Shown here: piece after piece, positions 44,629-55,388 of the stretch | Position numbering within the stretch: the first letter of the stretch is position 1 | How the letters are laid out: every line of letters begins with the position of its first letter | NCBI RefSeq assembly: GCF_048544455.1 | Contig: NC_133536.1 | Location: 35,978,652-36,042,651 of the forward strand | Reading direction: 5' to 3' | Length of the DNA stretch: 64,000 nt | Origin: Silene latifolia | Lineage: Eukaryota; Streptophyta; Magnoliopsida; Caryophyllales; Caryophyllaceae | The notes under the pieces: generated by a model | The model's database searches: none | The model's input: only the letters and a program-made list of their open reading frames with translations | Told to the model about the DNA's origin: nothing | Program-made: the position numbers and the translations under genes

Positions 44629-45245
44629 TTGGAGTTGGAGGATGGTGTAGGAGTGACGATGTTGAGATACGATGTGAGTTGTGATAAGGCCCAGGCGGGT
44701 TCTGCAGGACTTGCCCTGGTGTCCTCAACAAGCGAGTGGCGATCGGCTACGGTCGATATATATATAGTCTACCGGGATCGGTATGGTGGGTTGTCCGGGG
44801 TATGAGATATGAGATATGAGTTGAGATGGAGATGGAGGTGACGGAGGAGCATGCATATCATATTTTATTGTTTCATTGTTTTCCCTACTCGCCTTCGGGC
44901 CGACCACCGTGTATTCGTGTACGCCCGTGATGATCCAATTATTGGGGAGCAGATTGACAGGTATTTCAGAGACTGATGGGAGCTGGCCGGGAAGAGAGCT
45001 TGGATGACTGACTTAGTGCCTAGCCCACCTTAGTCTTATTAGTAGTTTTATCAGACTCTATCTTTTGGTCATAATTTGGAGGCTTTGTTTTAATTCCAGT
45101 TGTAATCTCACTATAAACATTTTAATAAAGTACTGTGTTTCTTTCCTTTGTTATCTACTGTCTCGGGTTTCCGAGATGGTAACACCGTCATTTATCTGAG
45201 GAGTCCTAGTCCAGGCCCTTAAATAAATGGGGGTGTTACATAAAC

Positions 45246-45288
45246 CCCTGGCAGGAAGTTCTTATTCAGTAAAATCCCTGTCAAAACA
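45246..45288 (+). repeat. 3' LTR of element C, terminal part
   Basis: Matches the last bases of 28797-29520 and ends CAAAACA directly before the ATCAT duplication. Confidence 0.88.
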
Positions 45289-45316
45289 ATCATCATCATC
45301 ATCATCGTCATCATCG

Positions 45317-45356
<40 letters not shown>

Positions 45357-45375
45357 TATTATTATTATTATTATT
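45289..45375. repeat. ATC/ATT microsatellite
   Basis: About 22 ATC units with two GTC interruptions, changing to ATT units at 45356. It is the genomic target of element C, and apparently of D too. Confidence 0.95.
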
Positions 45376-46272
45376 TGGGCGATTAGGGCATTGCTGCTGC
45401 TTTTTGCCTGCCGTCGGCTGCCACCAGGGAGGACCACCGCATCACTTCATCATGCCGATATTATACCTCACATCACCGTTGTGCGTGGCCGTTGTTTGTG
45501 TCTCCGGTAGGTTTCTCGTGGTTTTTGTCACTTTTTTGTTTCGCTTTTTGGTTTCGGTTTTTCTGTTACTGCCTGCCATCATTCCCTCTTCCGTCAACCA
45601 CTGTCGTCCTCGCCGACTGTTTTTTGTCGGACATTTGTTGGTTCAACTCAATGCTCGTCGGGTTTAGGTACTGCAGGTATTGCGGGTTTTTCATTTTCCC
45701 CATTTTCGCTTTTGCACCTGTTGGTTGCTGCTGTCTGCTTGTCCCACCTGCTGTCAGCACCCCTCCCCTTGCCGGACATTGCTATTGTTGGGGTTTGGTT
45801 TGTCTGGGATTGGGTTTGCGGGTTTTCGGGATCGGCCAGGTTTGTGGTGAAAGCTTGCGGGTTTTGTTATCGCGTCGGTTTTCATTTTCTTTTCCGCCTG
45901 CGGCCCTCCTTGTTGCCTTCTCTGCCACTGTTCGCTGCCGTCAGCCTAGATTGGCTGAGTTGAGAGGTTGTTTGTTGGTTTTCTCTTTATTTTTTATACT
46001 TCCTACTCCTATTCTGCCGCCTTGCTGCTACTGTCGCTACGGGTTTACTGCTGCTACTGGCCGCCTTATTTGTAAGGTGTTTTGGTTCGGATGTGTGGTG
46101 GTTGGTGTTTATGGGGTAGTTGGATAGTGTTGGTTCCTTTCTTGTCGTTTGCCGCTCGAGAGTTTATTATTTTTGTGGTGTTCTTCGTGGAGGGTTATGG
46201 TGTTTTGGCTATAGTTGTTTGCTGTTTTATTTCCCACGGTTTTGTAGCCTTTTTCATGTTGGTTGCTACATC
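45376..46272 (+). other. Pyrimidine- and G-rich leader upstream of the endonuclease-type retroelement
   Basis: T/C/G-rich stretch with no recognised protein. It lies in front of the reading frame at 46273 and may be its 5' untranslated region. Long open frames here follow from base composition. Confidence 0.45.
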
Positions 46273-49200
46273 ATGCCCAACTTGGTAAGGTTTCATTGTC
46301 CTTTTGTTGGTCTTCATGGATGTCAAGATGGTAATGGTAGGGGTCTTGTTAAAACTAACATGTTACGACACTTGCAGGATCGACACTGCCGTGGTGAAGC
46401 TATGGTAATTACACGTCAAACTCTTTCTGATAGTTTGATTGTTTATTCTAATGCTGAGATTACTTTGCAGCGGATGAGGGTTTGGTTGTGTGGGGTGTGC
46501 CTTAGAACCCATACCTTACCTAAGAGGTGTCGGCATAGTCGGGACGACATTGTGGTGACTCCGATTTGTGATGATGGCCATGTCCATTTTTTTATTTCTA
46601 GTATTCCCCGACCTACTGTTCCGTCTCAGTCGGTTATCTCGTCTGATGCTGGGATTGAGCCGGTTGGTTGGACCGTCTCTTTGCTTGATCGTTTGCTTTC
46701 TTTGGGGTTACGCACTATGAAATCTATCCCTCCTAAGTGTTGCCTTGGGTTTGCTCGGGTTTTAAAAGGGGCTTTAGATGATGTGGGTGCTCTCCAGGTG
46801 ACCTCTCCTGCGGGATTCGTTTGATTGTGTTGCTCCTTGTATACTTAAGACCTTTTCCCCGAGGAGTAATCTTGAGTGTAGGACCGCTGTCAGACGTCAC
46901 CGCCAGGAGGAGAGTATTGCCAGTGCTATTCTTGCTTGGGGTGTGCCTGGTGGCAGTTTGCAACTCTTACGGGCGACTTTGGATGAGGTTCCCCCTTCCT
47001 TTATTGTGGAGGAGGATCTTGATTTGATTGAGCTTAACCTACGGCAGTGTCAGAGGAAGATTTATGATGGTCATTATACTGCTGCTGTGCGGGTGCTTTC
47101 TTAATCAGGTATTGCCTCTTACTGTGATGCCACTCTTGTGGCTTTGCGAGAGAAGCACCCTGTCGCTCCACCTTCTTCATTGCCTCCTTTTCCTGTGGAT
47201 CATTATCCTCTTGTTGCCTCTTCGGCAGTGGTTTTGGATACGATTCGGAGTTTCCTACGTGGCACTTCTTGTGGGAGGGATGGGTTCCGTGCCCAACACC
47301 TATGGACTGTTTGAGTGGCGATGTTGTGGCTATCTCTGATGATTTGATCGCTTCTATTACTTGGGTGGTTAATCTTTTTCTTGAGGGCCGGTGTCCTCTA
47401 GCTTTTGATGAGTACATTGCCACTGCCCCGCTCACGCCGTTTGTTAAACCAGGTGGTGGTGTTCGTCCTATTTCTGTTGGCACTGTCTGGAGACGTCTTG
47501 TCTCTAAGGTTGGTGCTTGTTTGGTTGGTCCTTCTTTGTCTTATTATTTTGCTGGTCTTCATTTTGGGGTTGGGGTGTCCGGTGGAGGAGAGGCTATCTT
47601 GCATGCCTTAAATTGGCTCATTGAGGCCCGTGGTGGTGATGTGGGACTTTCTATGTTGCTGGTTGATTTCCATAATGCTTTCAACCTTGTTGATCATGCG
47701 ACCATGCTACAGGAAGTCCGCCGTCATTGCCCGGTTCTTTCCCGTTGGGTGGACTTTTGTTACTCTTGCCCGGCCCGTCTTTATTATGGGGAGCATTGCT
47801 TGTGGTCTTGTCAGGGTGTCCAGCAAGGTGATCCTTTGGGCCCTTTACTTTTTGCTTTGATTTTTCATCCTTTAGTGTGCAAAATTCGGGACTCTTTTGA
47901 CCTTACTATGCAAGCATGCTACTTAGATGATGGCACCATTGTTGGGGACACTTTGGAGGCGGGGAGGGTTTTGGATTTGATTATGGGGGATGGCCCTCGT
48001 TTTGGACTCCATCTTAATGTCGCTAAGACAGAGGTCTTTTAGCCTATTGAGGATCCTCGGAGTCGGCTGCCCGATGTTTTCCTCCATTCTATTGCTCAGC
48101 CCTTGCGTGGTGTCTCTGTTTTGGGTGGACATGTCAGTACTTGTCCTATTTTTGGCAGTGGGCTTGTGGCGAAGAGAGTGACTAAGACCATTGAGCTTAT
48201 GGACTTAGTCGCGAGGATTGAGGACCCGCAATGTGAGTTTCTTCTGCTTAGAGCTTGTACTGGTATTTCTAAGCTCTATTACTCTCTTCGTACTTGCTCC
48301 CCCTGTGTGTTTGGTTCGGTCCATCTTCCTTTCGATGCCGCCCTTCGTTCTAGCTTGGAACGTATTATGACCGCGTCTGGACCTGGTTTTGGGGATTGGC
48401 AGTGGCGCCTTGCTACATTCCCTTTTCATCTTGGTGGCCTTGGTGTTTATGCTGCGGGAGATGTTTTACACTATGCTTTTCTGGCGTCCCGTTTGCAGTT
48501 TGCAGATTTGCAGGCTAAGCTTCTACGGCCTTCTGGTATTGTAGATGTTGGTCCTACTTTTGACGATGCCTAGCGGACGTTTTATGAGACTACAAGTTCG
48601 GCTTTCTTATGTGATCCTAGTGAAATCGCTGCCCCTAAACTTATGAAGAAATTGGCAAATATATATTTCGCGACGATTGCTGCTGCTTTAGAATCTGTTT
48701 TCTCTTTGACACTGTGTCAGCTTGCGTTTTGGAAGTCTCAGCAGGGTGCCCACTCCTCTGATTGGTTGCGTGCGGTTCCTATCTCTGGGTTGGGTCATAG
48801 TATGAACGGGAGGACTTACTTTAGTGTGCTTGGATATCGATTGGGTGTTCCGTTATTCACGGTATCTAGGCCTTGTCCTGCTTGCTCTCGGGTTTTTGTT
48901 GATGATGTTTATAGGGACCACGCTGGTTCTTGTATTGTTACTATGGGTGTTAAGCATCGGCAACCTCGTTCGTGACACCTTATTCGACATCTGCTATAGG
49001 TCTGGTATTTCTACGGGTAAGGAGGTTGATATCGGTTTGGTTGACAAATATGGTGGATCTCTTCGTCCTGTGGATTTTCTGCTCTGTTCCTGGGACAGAG
49101 GGCGTGATGTGTGTGTCGATTTGATAGGGTCTTCCCCCTTGACTCAGACTGGGTTGACCGATTTTGTGCCCGGGCGGGTTGTCGCTGATGCTGCTCAGCG

Positions 49201-49440
49201 TAAGTGTGCTAAGTATGGGGATTTATGAGCGGCAGCTCGTTATGGTTTCCTTCCCTTCTCTTTCTCTTCGCTTGGAGTGCTGGGTTCGGATGCTGTTGCT
49301 TTGCTCAAGCGGATCAAGAAATTCTCAGTATCTCAGGATGCGGGGACTCGGGTGGCCACTTATATTTTTACTAGACTTAGATTTGATGTTGCTAAGGGGG
49401 TGGTGGCCCAGATTGTCTCTCGGCTCCCCACCAGTTCTCC
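46273..49440 (+). pseudogene. Non-LTR-type reverse transcriptase with zinc finger and restriction-like endonuclease-like tail
   Basis: A decayed frame of about 1050 residues in several frame segments. The N-terminus (46273-46824) has C2H2-like CPFVGLHGC with HLQDRH, and CGVCLRTHTLPKRC. The RT (about 47310-48040) shows TPFVKPGGGVRPISVGTVWR, LLVDFHNAFNLVDHATMLQE, GVQQGDPLGPLLF and the catalytic CYLDDGTIVGD. The thumb follows with GDWQWRLATFPFHLGGLGVY. The C-terminus has a CCHC-like CPACSRVFVDDVYRDHAGSC, then GKEVDIGL, RPVDFLLCSW and DVCVDLIG, resembling a PD-(D/E)XK nuclease of the R2/NeSL/Utopia kind. Breaks: frameshifts near 46815, 47310, 48960 and 49228; TAG at 48040-48042 and 48571-48573. 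I recall similar plant RT proteins but no firm family name. Confidence 0.7.
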
Positions 49441-49971
49441 TGTTGATATAGCTGGTGCAACTTCTGAATCCACTGTTATTCCTGTCTCTGGTAATCCCTT
49501 CCATATTCTGGTTGAGAATGATGAATTGGTTAATGTCTTGGTGGAATCAGAGTTAGGTGGTACCTCCGCTCCTTCTGTGGATCCTTTGATTTCAGTGGAA
49601 AGAACATCCTCTTCTCCTTCTGTCATTACATATCCTCAGAATGGGTCTGTAAAGCACTTAGGAAGCTCTAATTCAATAAAGGTTAAAAATAAAAGAAAGC
49701 ATATTGTTGGCTAAAAAGTGTCTCTACTAAGGTTACACAGTCTGGGACTCTTGTGATGGATACAACTGAACTAGGTGGTACCTCAGTGGTCAGTCAGACT
49801 GATGGGATCATAGAGGAGAGGAATGTAGACTCCTTATGCCACAAGCTAGGCAAGAGATCCTCTCCCTCTATAGCTCCCTCACCTGACGTGGTCACTGTAA
49901 TGCATCAAGGATGTTCAGTAGGAGTGGCTCATAATCTGGTCCCTGACCCTCCTGATAATAATTTTCAATGA
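49441..49971 (+). pseudogene. LINE ORF1 C-terminal fragment
   Basis: Low-complexity Ser/Val/Glu-rich frame including GNPFHILVENDELVNVL, a type of linker found near the end of plant L1 ORF1 proteins. Stops break it at 49712-49714 and it resumes at about 49753. The N-terminal DUF4283 and zinc-knuckle domains are absent. ORF1 would bind LINE RNA. Confidence 0.55.
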
Positions 49972-52900
49972 AGATTGCTTCTTGGAACATTCGAGGGTTC
50001 AATTGTCCCATTAAACAGCAGGAAGTTAGATCATTTATTACTGGTGAATCAAATTGATATTTTGGGTCTTCTTGAAATTAGGGTTAAGTCTGCTAAGGCT
50101 TCCCCTATTATTCAGGATTTCTTTGAAAACTGGAAGGTTATCTGCAATTATGGTCAACATTATAACGGTAGAATTTGGTTTTTTTACAATCCTTCTACTA
50201 TCTCTATTTCTTCTCAGATTATAACAAGTCAGATAATTTGTTGCAAAGCTCATCATTATGGTAATAATATTGACTTCTCTATCAGTATGGTTTATGGATT
50301 TAATAATGCTGTGGCTAGGCGTAAACTTTGGAATAGCCTTACCTCTTTTTGTCCTTCTGCTCCTTGGCTAGTTATGGGCGATTTCAACATTGTAAGATGT
50401 CCTGAGGAGAAAATAGTGCCTACTTCTGCTGCTATCCATGGAATGACTGAGTTTAATGATTGTTTGGCTTCATGCCATCTTGATGACATGACTAGTACTG
50501 GTGCTGAGTTGACTTGCACCAACAAGCAGAATGCTATTACTAGAGTTTGGTCTAACTATGATAGGACACTTGCTAATCCTCACTAGTTCACCTCTTTTCC
50601 CACTTCTTATGCACTTTTTATGGAAATGTATATTTCTGATCATTCTCCTATGCTAGTTTTTGCTTCTGAAGAGTCTAAGGTGACTAACAGGTTCGGTTTC
50701 CTGAATAGTTGGGTGAGTCATCCTGATTATGAGAAAATTGACCATGAGGCTTGGTTCTCTTCTAAAGTAGGCAATCCTTCCTTTTGTTTTTTTGAGAAGC
50801 TTAAGAATGTAAAGCATGCTCTTACTGGTTTGCATAGGAACAACTTTAGCAATATTCAGAGGAGAGTCAAGTGTGCTAAGGGTAACCTTCTTGATTGCCA
50901 GGCTAGACTTTTAGATGACCCTTTTTCTGATGATCTTATTCATAAGGAAAGGAGTAGACTTGCATAATACACCAAGCTGAAGTCTCCTGAATTAGCTATC
51001 CTTTCCCAAAGGGCTAAGAGTAATCATATTAAGCAAGGGGACAGTTGTATTAAATATATTTTTGCAGAGATTAATGAGAGGAAGCATCAGCAAGTTATTG
51101 GGGCTGTTAAGGATAAAAATGGCATTCTGCAGCTAGGGTTGCATAATGTCAGTCTAGCTTTTCAGGAATACTACTCTGATCTCCTGGGCAAGGATCTAGG
51201 GGTCTCTCAGCTGGATACTCATCTTCTTGGTCTGGGAGCAACAGTTTCTCCTCTTGATCACTCTTTTCTTACTCAGCCTATATCCTCTCAGGAAATAAAG
51301 ACTACAGTATTTAGCATTGACTCTGAAAGTAGTCCTGGTATTGATGGGTTTTCTTCAGGATTTTATAAATCAGCCTGGCATATTATTGGTCCAGATTTTA
51401 CTACTGCTATTCTGAATTTCTTTAAGGCTGGACACATGCCTAAGCAAGCAAACTCCACCCTTATCTCTTTGATTCCTAAGAAAACTGTTGCTGCCTCTGT
51501 GCTGGATTATAGGCCTATTTCTTGTTGTACTGTCTTTTATAAGACAACTAGCAAGATTCTTACTTCTCGTCTTCAAAAAGTCATTCCAACTATTGTGGGA
51601 GAGGAACAAGCTGCTTTTATCAAGGGGAGATCAATCTTTGAGAATATCATGTTATCCCATTCTCTTGTTAAGGGCTATTCTAGGAAGAACACTTCTCCTA
51701 AATGCCTCATCAAAGTAGATATTAGGAAAGCCTTTGATAACCTTCAATGGAGATTCATAGCTAATATGCTAACTACCTTTGGCTTACCTCCCTTGTTTAT
51801 CAAATGGGTAATGGGTTGTATTACTAATACTTAGTATTCCTTTAAAATCAATGGTGGTGTTGCTGGTTTCTTTCAAGGAAAGAGTGGTATTAGGCAGGGA
51901 GACCCTTTGTCCCCTTACCTTTTTGTCCTAAGTATGAAAGTCTTATCCAGGCATATGAGGGTTATCTGTCAGAATGCTAATGTTTCTCATCAACCAAAGT
52001 GCAGGAAACTGAACCTTACTCATTTAGTTTTTGTAGACGACTTGATGATATTTGTCAGAGGAGATGTTCCCTCTGTTCGAGCTGTAAAAAATGTGCTCTC
52101 ACAGTTTGCTGCAATATTTGGACTGCATGCCAATGTGGATAAGGCCAATATTTACTTTGGTGGAGTATCCAACACTGTTCAACAAGATATTTTGTAGGAT
52201 ACTGGGTTTTCATTAGGTTCCTTTTCTTTCAGATATTTGGGGATCCCTTTAACTGATTCAAGACTTTCGATCTCTTTATTTGATCCTCTCATTACTAAAG
52301 TTCAACAGGCCTACCAACATTGGTCTTCTAAGCTTCTTTCTTATGCAGGAAGGATTCAATTGATTAACTCAGTTGTGTTTGGTCTTAATTCTTTCTGGTG
52401 CTCGAGTACCTTGTTGCCTCTTGATGTGGTTAACACTCTCAACAAGCTTTGTAGGCATTTTTTTGGGGCTGTGTTGATGGAGGTAGGAAAATGATATTCA
52501 AGAGTTGGAAGCAGATTTGTGCTCCCTGGGAAGGGGGTGGATTTAATATCAAAGATATTGAACTTTGGAACATTGGTCTGTTGCTCACATGGGTTAGCAA
52601 ACTCTCCCTTCCTCCTCGAGGTCTTTGGGCTAGGTGGCATGGTGCTTACACTCTTAGGCATCATGACATTTGGACTATTCAAATCAAGGATCATTTTTCC
52701 ACTAGTCTCAAGGGTATAATTAAAGCTAGAGACAGATTCATTATGCAAAGTGGTAGTTTGCAGTATTCCCAGCACCTGCTTAACAGTTGGGTCAAGGGTG
52801 ATGTCCTTAAACCTAGTACAGTTTACCAGTATTTGAGAACCGTTCCTCTTGCTGGTATCTGGATTAAGGGGTTGAAATGCACTGGAATCATGCCTTGCCA

Positions 52901-53350
52901 TAGAATCATTAATTCCATGGCATTGCAAGGTCAGCTAGCTACCGTGGATAATCTCAAGACTAGGGGGTTCCAGTTGGCAAATCGTTGTTTTTTCTGTGAA
53001 AAACAGGAGGAGTCTCATCCTCATTTGTTTTTCAATTGTCCTTATACTACTGCTACTTGGTCTGCCATACTTGACTGGATGGGGTTACAGAGGCCAGGAA
53101 ATGATCTTCTGTAGGAATGGTCTACTATTCATGCGCCTTATACTGCAGGTTGGAGACGAGATTGGTTTTCCATTGCTTTAGCTGCAGTTGTTTACCAGCT
53201 TTGGCAGGAACGGAATGGCCGAATTTTCAGGAAGCATAGCAATAGTTTAGAGGTGGTTATAAGAAGGATTAAGTATATAGCGGTTGTTAGGCTGCTCATG
53301 AAAACGTATAAGGTAGATCAAAGCCTTATTCTTCTAAGTATCAGTAGCTA
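49971..53350 (+). pseudogene. LINE ORF2: endonuclease, reverse transcriptase, zf-RVT
   Basis: ATG at 49971 starts MKIASWNIRGFNCP, the conserved opening of L1 endonucleases. The endonuclease continues in frame after a shift near 50030, with LVMGDFNIVR and, after TAG at 50584-50586, MYISDHSPML (catalytic His). The RT includes SSPGIDGFSSGFYKSAW, NSTLISLIPKK, DYRPISCCTVFYKTTSKIL, FIKGRSIFENIMLSHSLVKG, VDIRKAFDNLQW, GIRQGDPLSPYLFVLSM and the catalytic HLVFVDDLMIF. The C-terminus has zf-RVT FFCEKQEESHPHLFFNC. Stops at 50965, 51832, 52195 and 53112 and frameshifts near 52490 make it non-functional. The normal length is about 1300 residues. Confidence 0.88.
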
Positions 53351-53463
53351 ATTAGCCATTGTTGGTTTTTTTAGTGGTCATTTCTTGTTGTATTCCCTAT
53401 TTGATATAGCTTTTGCAAAATGTAATTTTTTTTCAAATTGAAATGAAATGATAACTTTTTTGC

Positions 53464-54470
<1,007 letters not shown>

Positions 54471-55388
54471 ATAAAATTTGTAAAGGTAGTATGTGGTAAT
54501 CCTATTTATGGTAAGACTAATATAATATATAATAGTAATAATAAATATAAATATAATTTATGATAATAATAATAATAATAATTGTATTTCCTAATAATAA
54601 TAGTAATAAGGTAATTGGCATCTTATACACCCCAAGCCTAGACTATAAATATAAGGTAATCGGAAAAGTAATTCATAAAAATAGAAGAAGGAGTTTTAGA
54701 AGACGGAAGGAGCAATTAGCGATAAAAGGTAAGATCGTCGTAATTTATGTTTATATCGCCTTATTCGATTAAGTTATCGTTTGAGAACCGTATTGACCAC
54801 CGTGAACAGAGCCGTTGACCTTAGTACCTACCCTTGACCTTTGTGACTCTTATAGGACCTTTGTTGACCGTTGTTGACCACCGTGGGTGGCGAAATTGGC
54901 GTCTAAAGGGGCGGTTGTCGAGAGGTTTTAAGACGGATTTTAACCCATGTTTGCGTGACGACTTGGCTTGAGACTTGGGTGGTTGGTTTTGTCGGCACTG
55001 GGCGGTCCTAGGGGTGGTAACGGGGTGGTTGCAGTTGGTGGTTGGTACGGTGGATGTCGAGATAGTGGTTGTTGTGTGGTGTTTGTGTCGTATTTGAGTC
55101 ATGGCTATTTGTATCTTAATAGTGGTTTGTCCTAGGTGGTTGTGACGGTTGGTGGGACCGCCGTGTGTTAGGGGAGACCACAGGGGTGGCCACTGGCTGT
55201 CATGGTGGTGATAAGGGTGGTGAATGTGTTGTTTGTGTTGGTTATTAATGTCGGGTTTCGAGAGGTAGTTAGGGCATAAGTGTTGAGGTTTGTGGGGGCG
55301 GTTTGGTTGGTGGTTAAGGGTTGCTAGTGGTGCCGAGTACGGTAGAGGATGATGATGACCTGTAGTGGTGGTGGTGGTCGTAGGTAAT
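54471..55388. other. LTR- or promoter-like remnant interrupted by element B
   Basis: AT-rich start, a TATA-like CTATAAATAT at 54640-54649, then G/T-rich sequence resembling the transcribed part of a chromovirus-type LTR in texture. I could not align it to another part of this window. It has five TTGACC motifs between 54793 and 54879. No gene is recognised. Element B starts at 55389. Confidence 0.4.

Larger units (their letters stand above)
42818..45240 (+). mobile_element. Solo LTR (chromovirus-like gypsy) with target duplication TAAAC
   Basis: Starts TGTAATACCCC and ends GGGGTGTTACA, inverted termini with one mismatch, typical of chromovirus (Tekay/Del-like) LTRs. TAAAC lies at 42813-42817 and 45241-45245. 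There is no internal coding region, so it is a solo LTR of 2423 bp left by recombination between two LTRs. It contains a telomere-like CCCTAA run (43032-43061) and a 105-bp tandem duplication. Confidence 0.88.
28797..45288 (+). mobile_element. Ty3/gypsy Tat-type LTR retrotransposon C with target duplication ATCAT
   Basis: LTR 28797-29520, PBS 29523-29540, gag 29597, pol to 38793, antisense gene 39591-41792, polypurine tract AAGGGGCAAT 42125-42134, and 3' LTR 42135-42817 continuing at 45246-45288. ATCAT lies at 28792-28796 and 45289-45293. Two later insertions interrupt it: a CACTA transposon in the integrase tail and a solo LTR in the 3' LTR. Without them it would be about 10.2 kb. LTR copies differ at roughly 5% of bases by eye, so it is older than copia element E. 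Confidence 0.92.
49441..53463 (+). mobile_element. L1-type LINE (5'-truncated in ORF1)
   Basis: Consists of an ORF1 C-terminal fragment, ORF2 with apurinic endonuclease, RT and zf-RVT domains, a 3' untranslated region and a tail merging into an AAT array. It begins abruptly in the coding frame of the preceding retroelement. I could not identify a target duplication. Confidence 0.8.

Noticed and set aside
42818..45240. MITE or other DNA transposon with TGTAATACCCC inverted ends
   Set aside because: The 5-bp duplication, TG...CA ends and 2.4-kb length fit an LTR better; plant chromovirus LTRs commonly have such short inverted termini.
45227..45667. Reading frame with a long poly-Ser run (plus) and a poly-Met/Ile frame (minus)
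   Set aside because: Translation of the ATC/ATT microsatellite and the adjacent LTR end.
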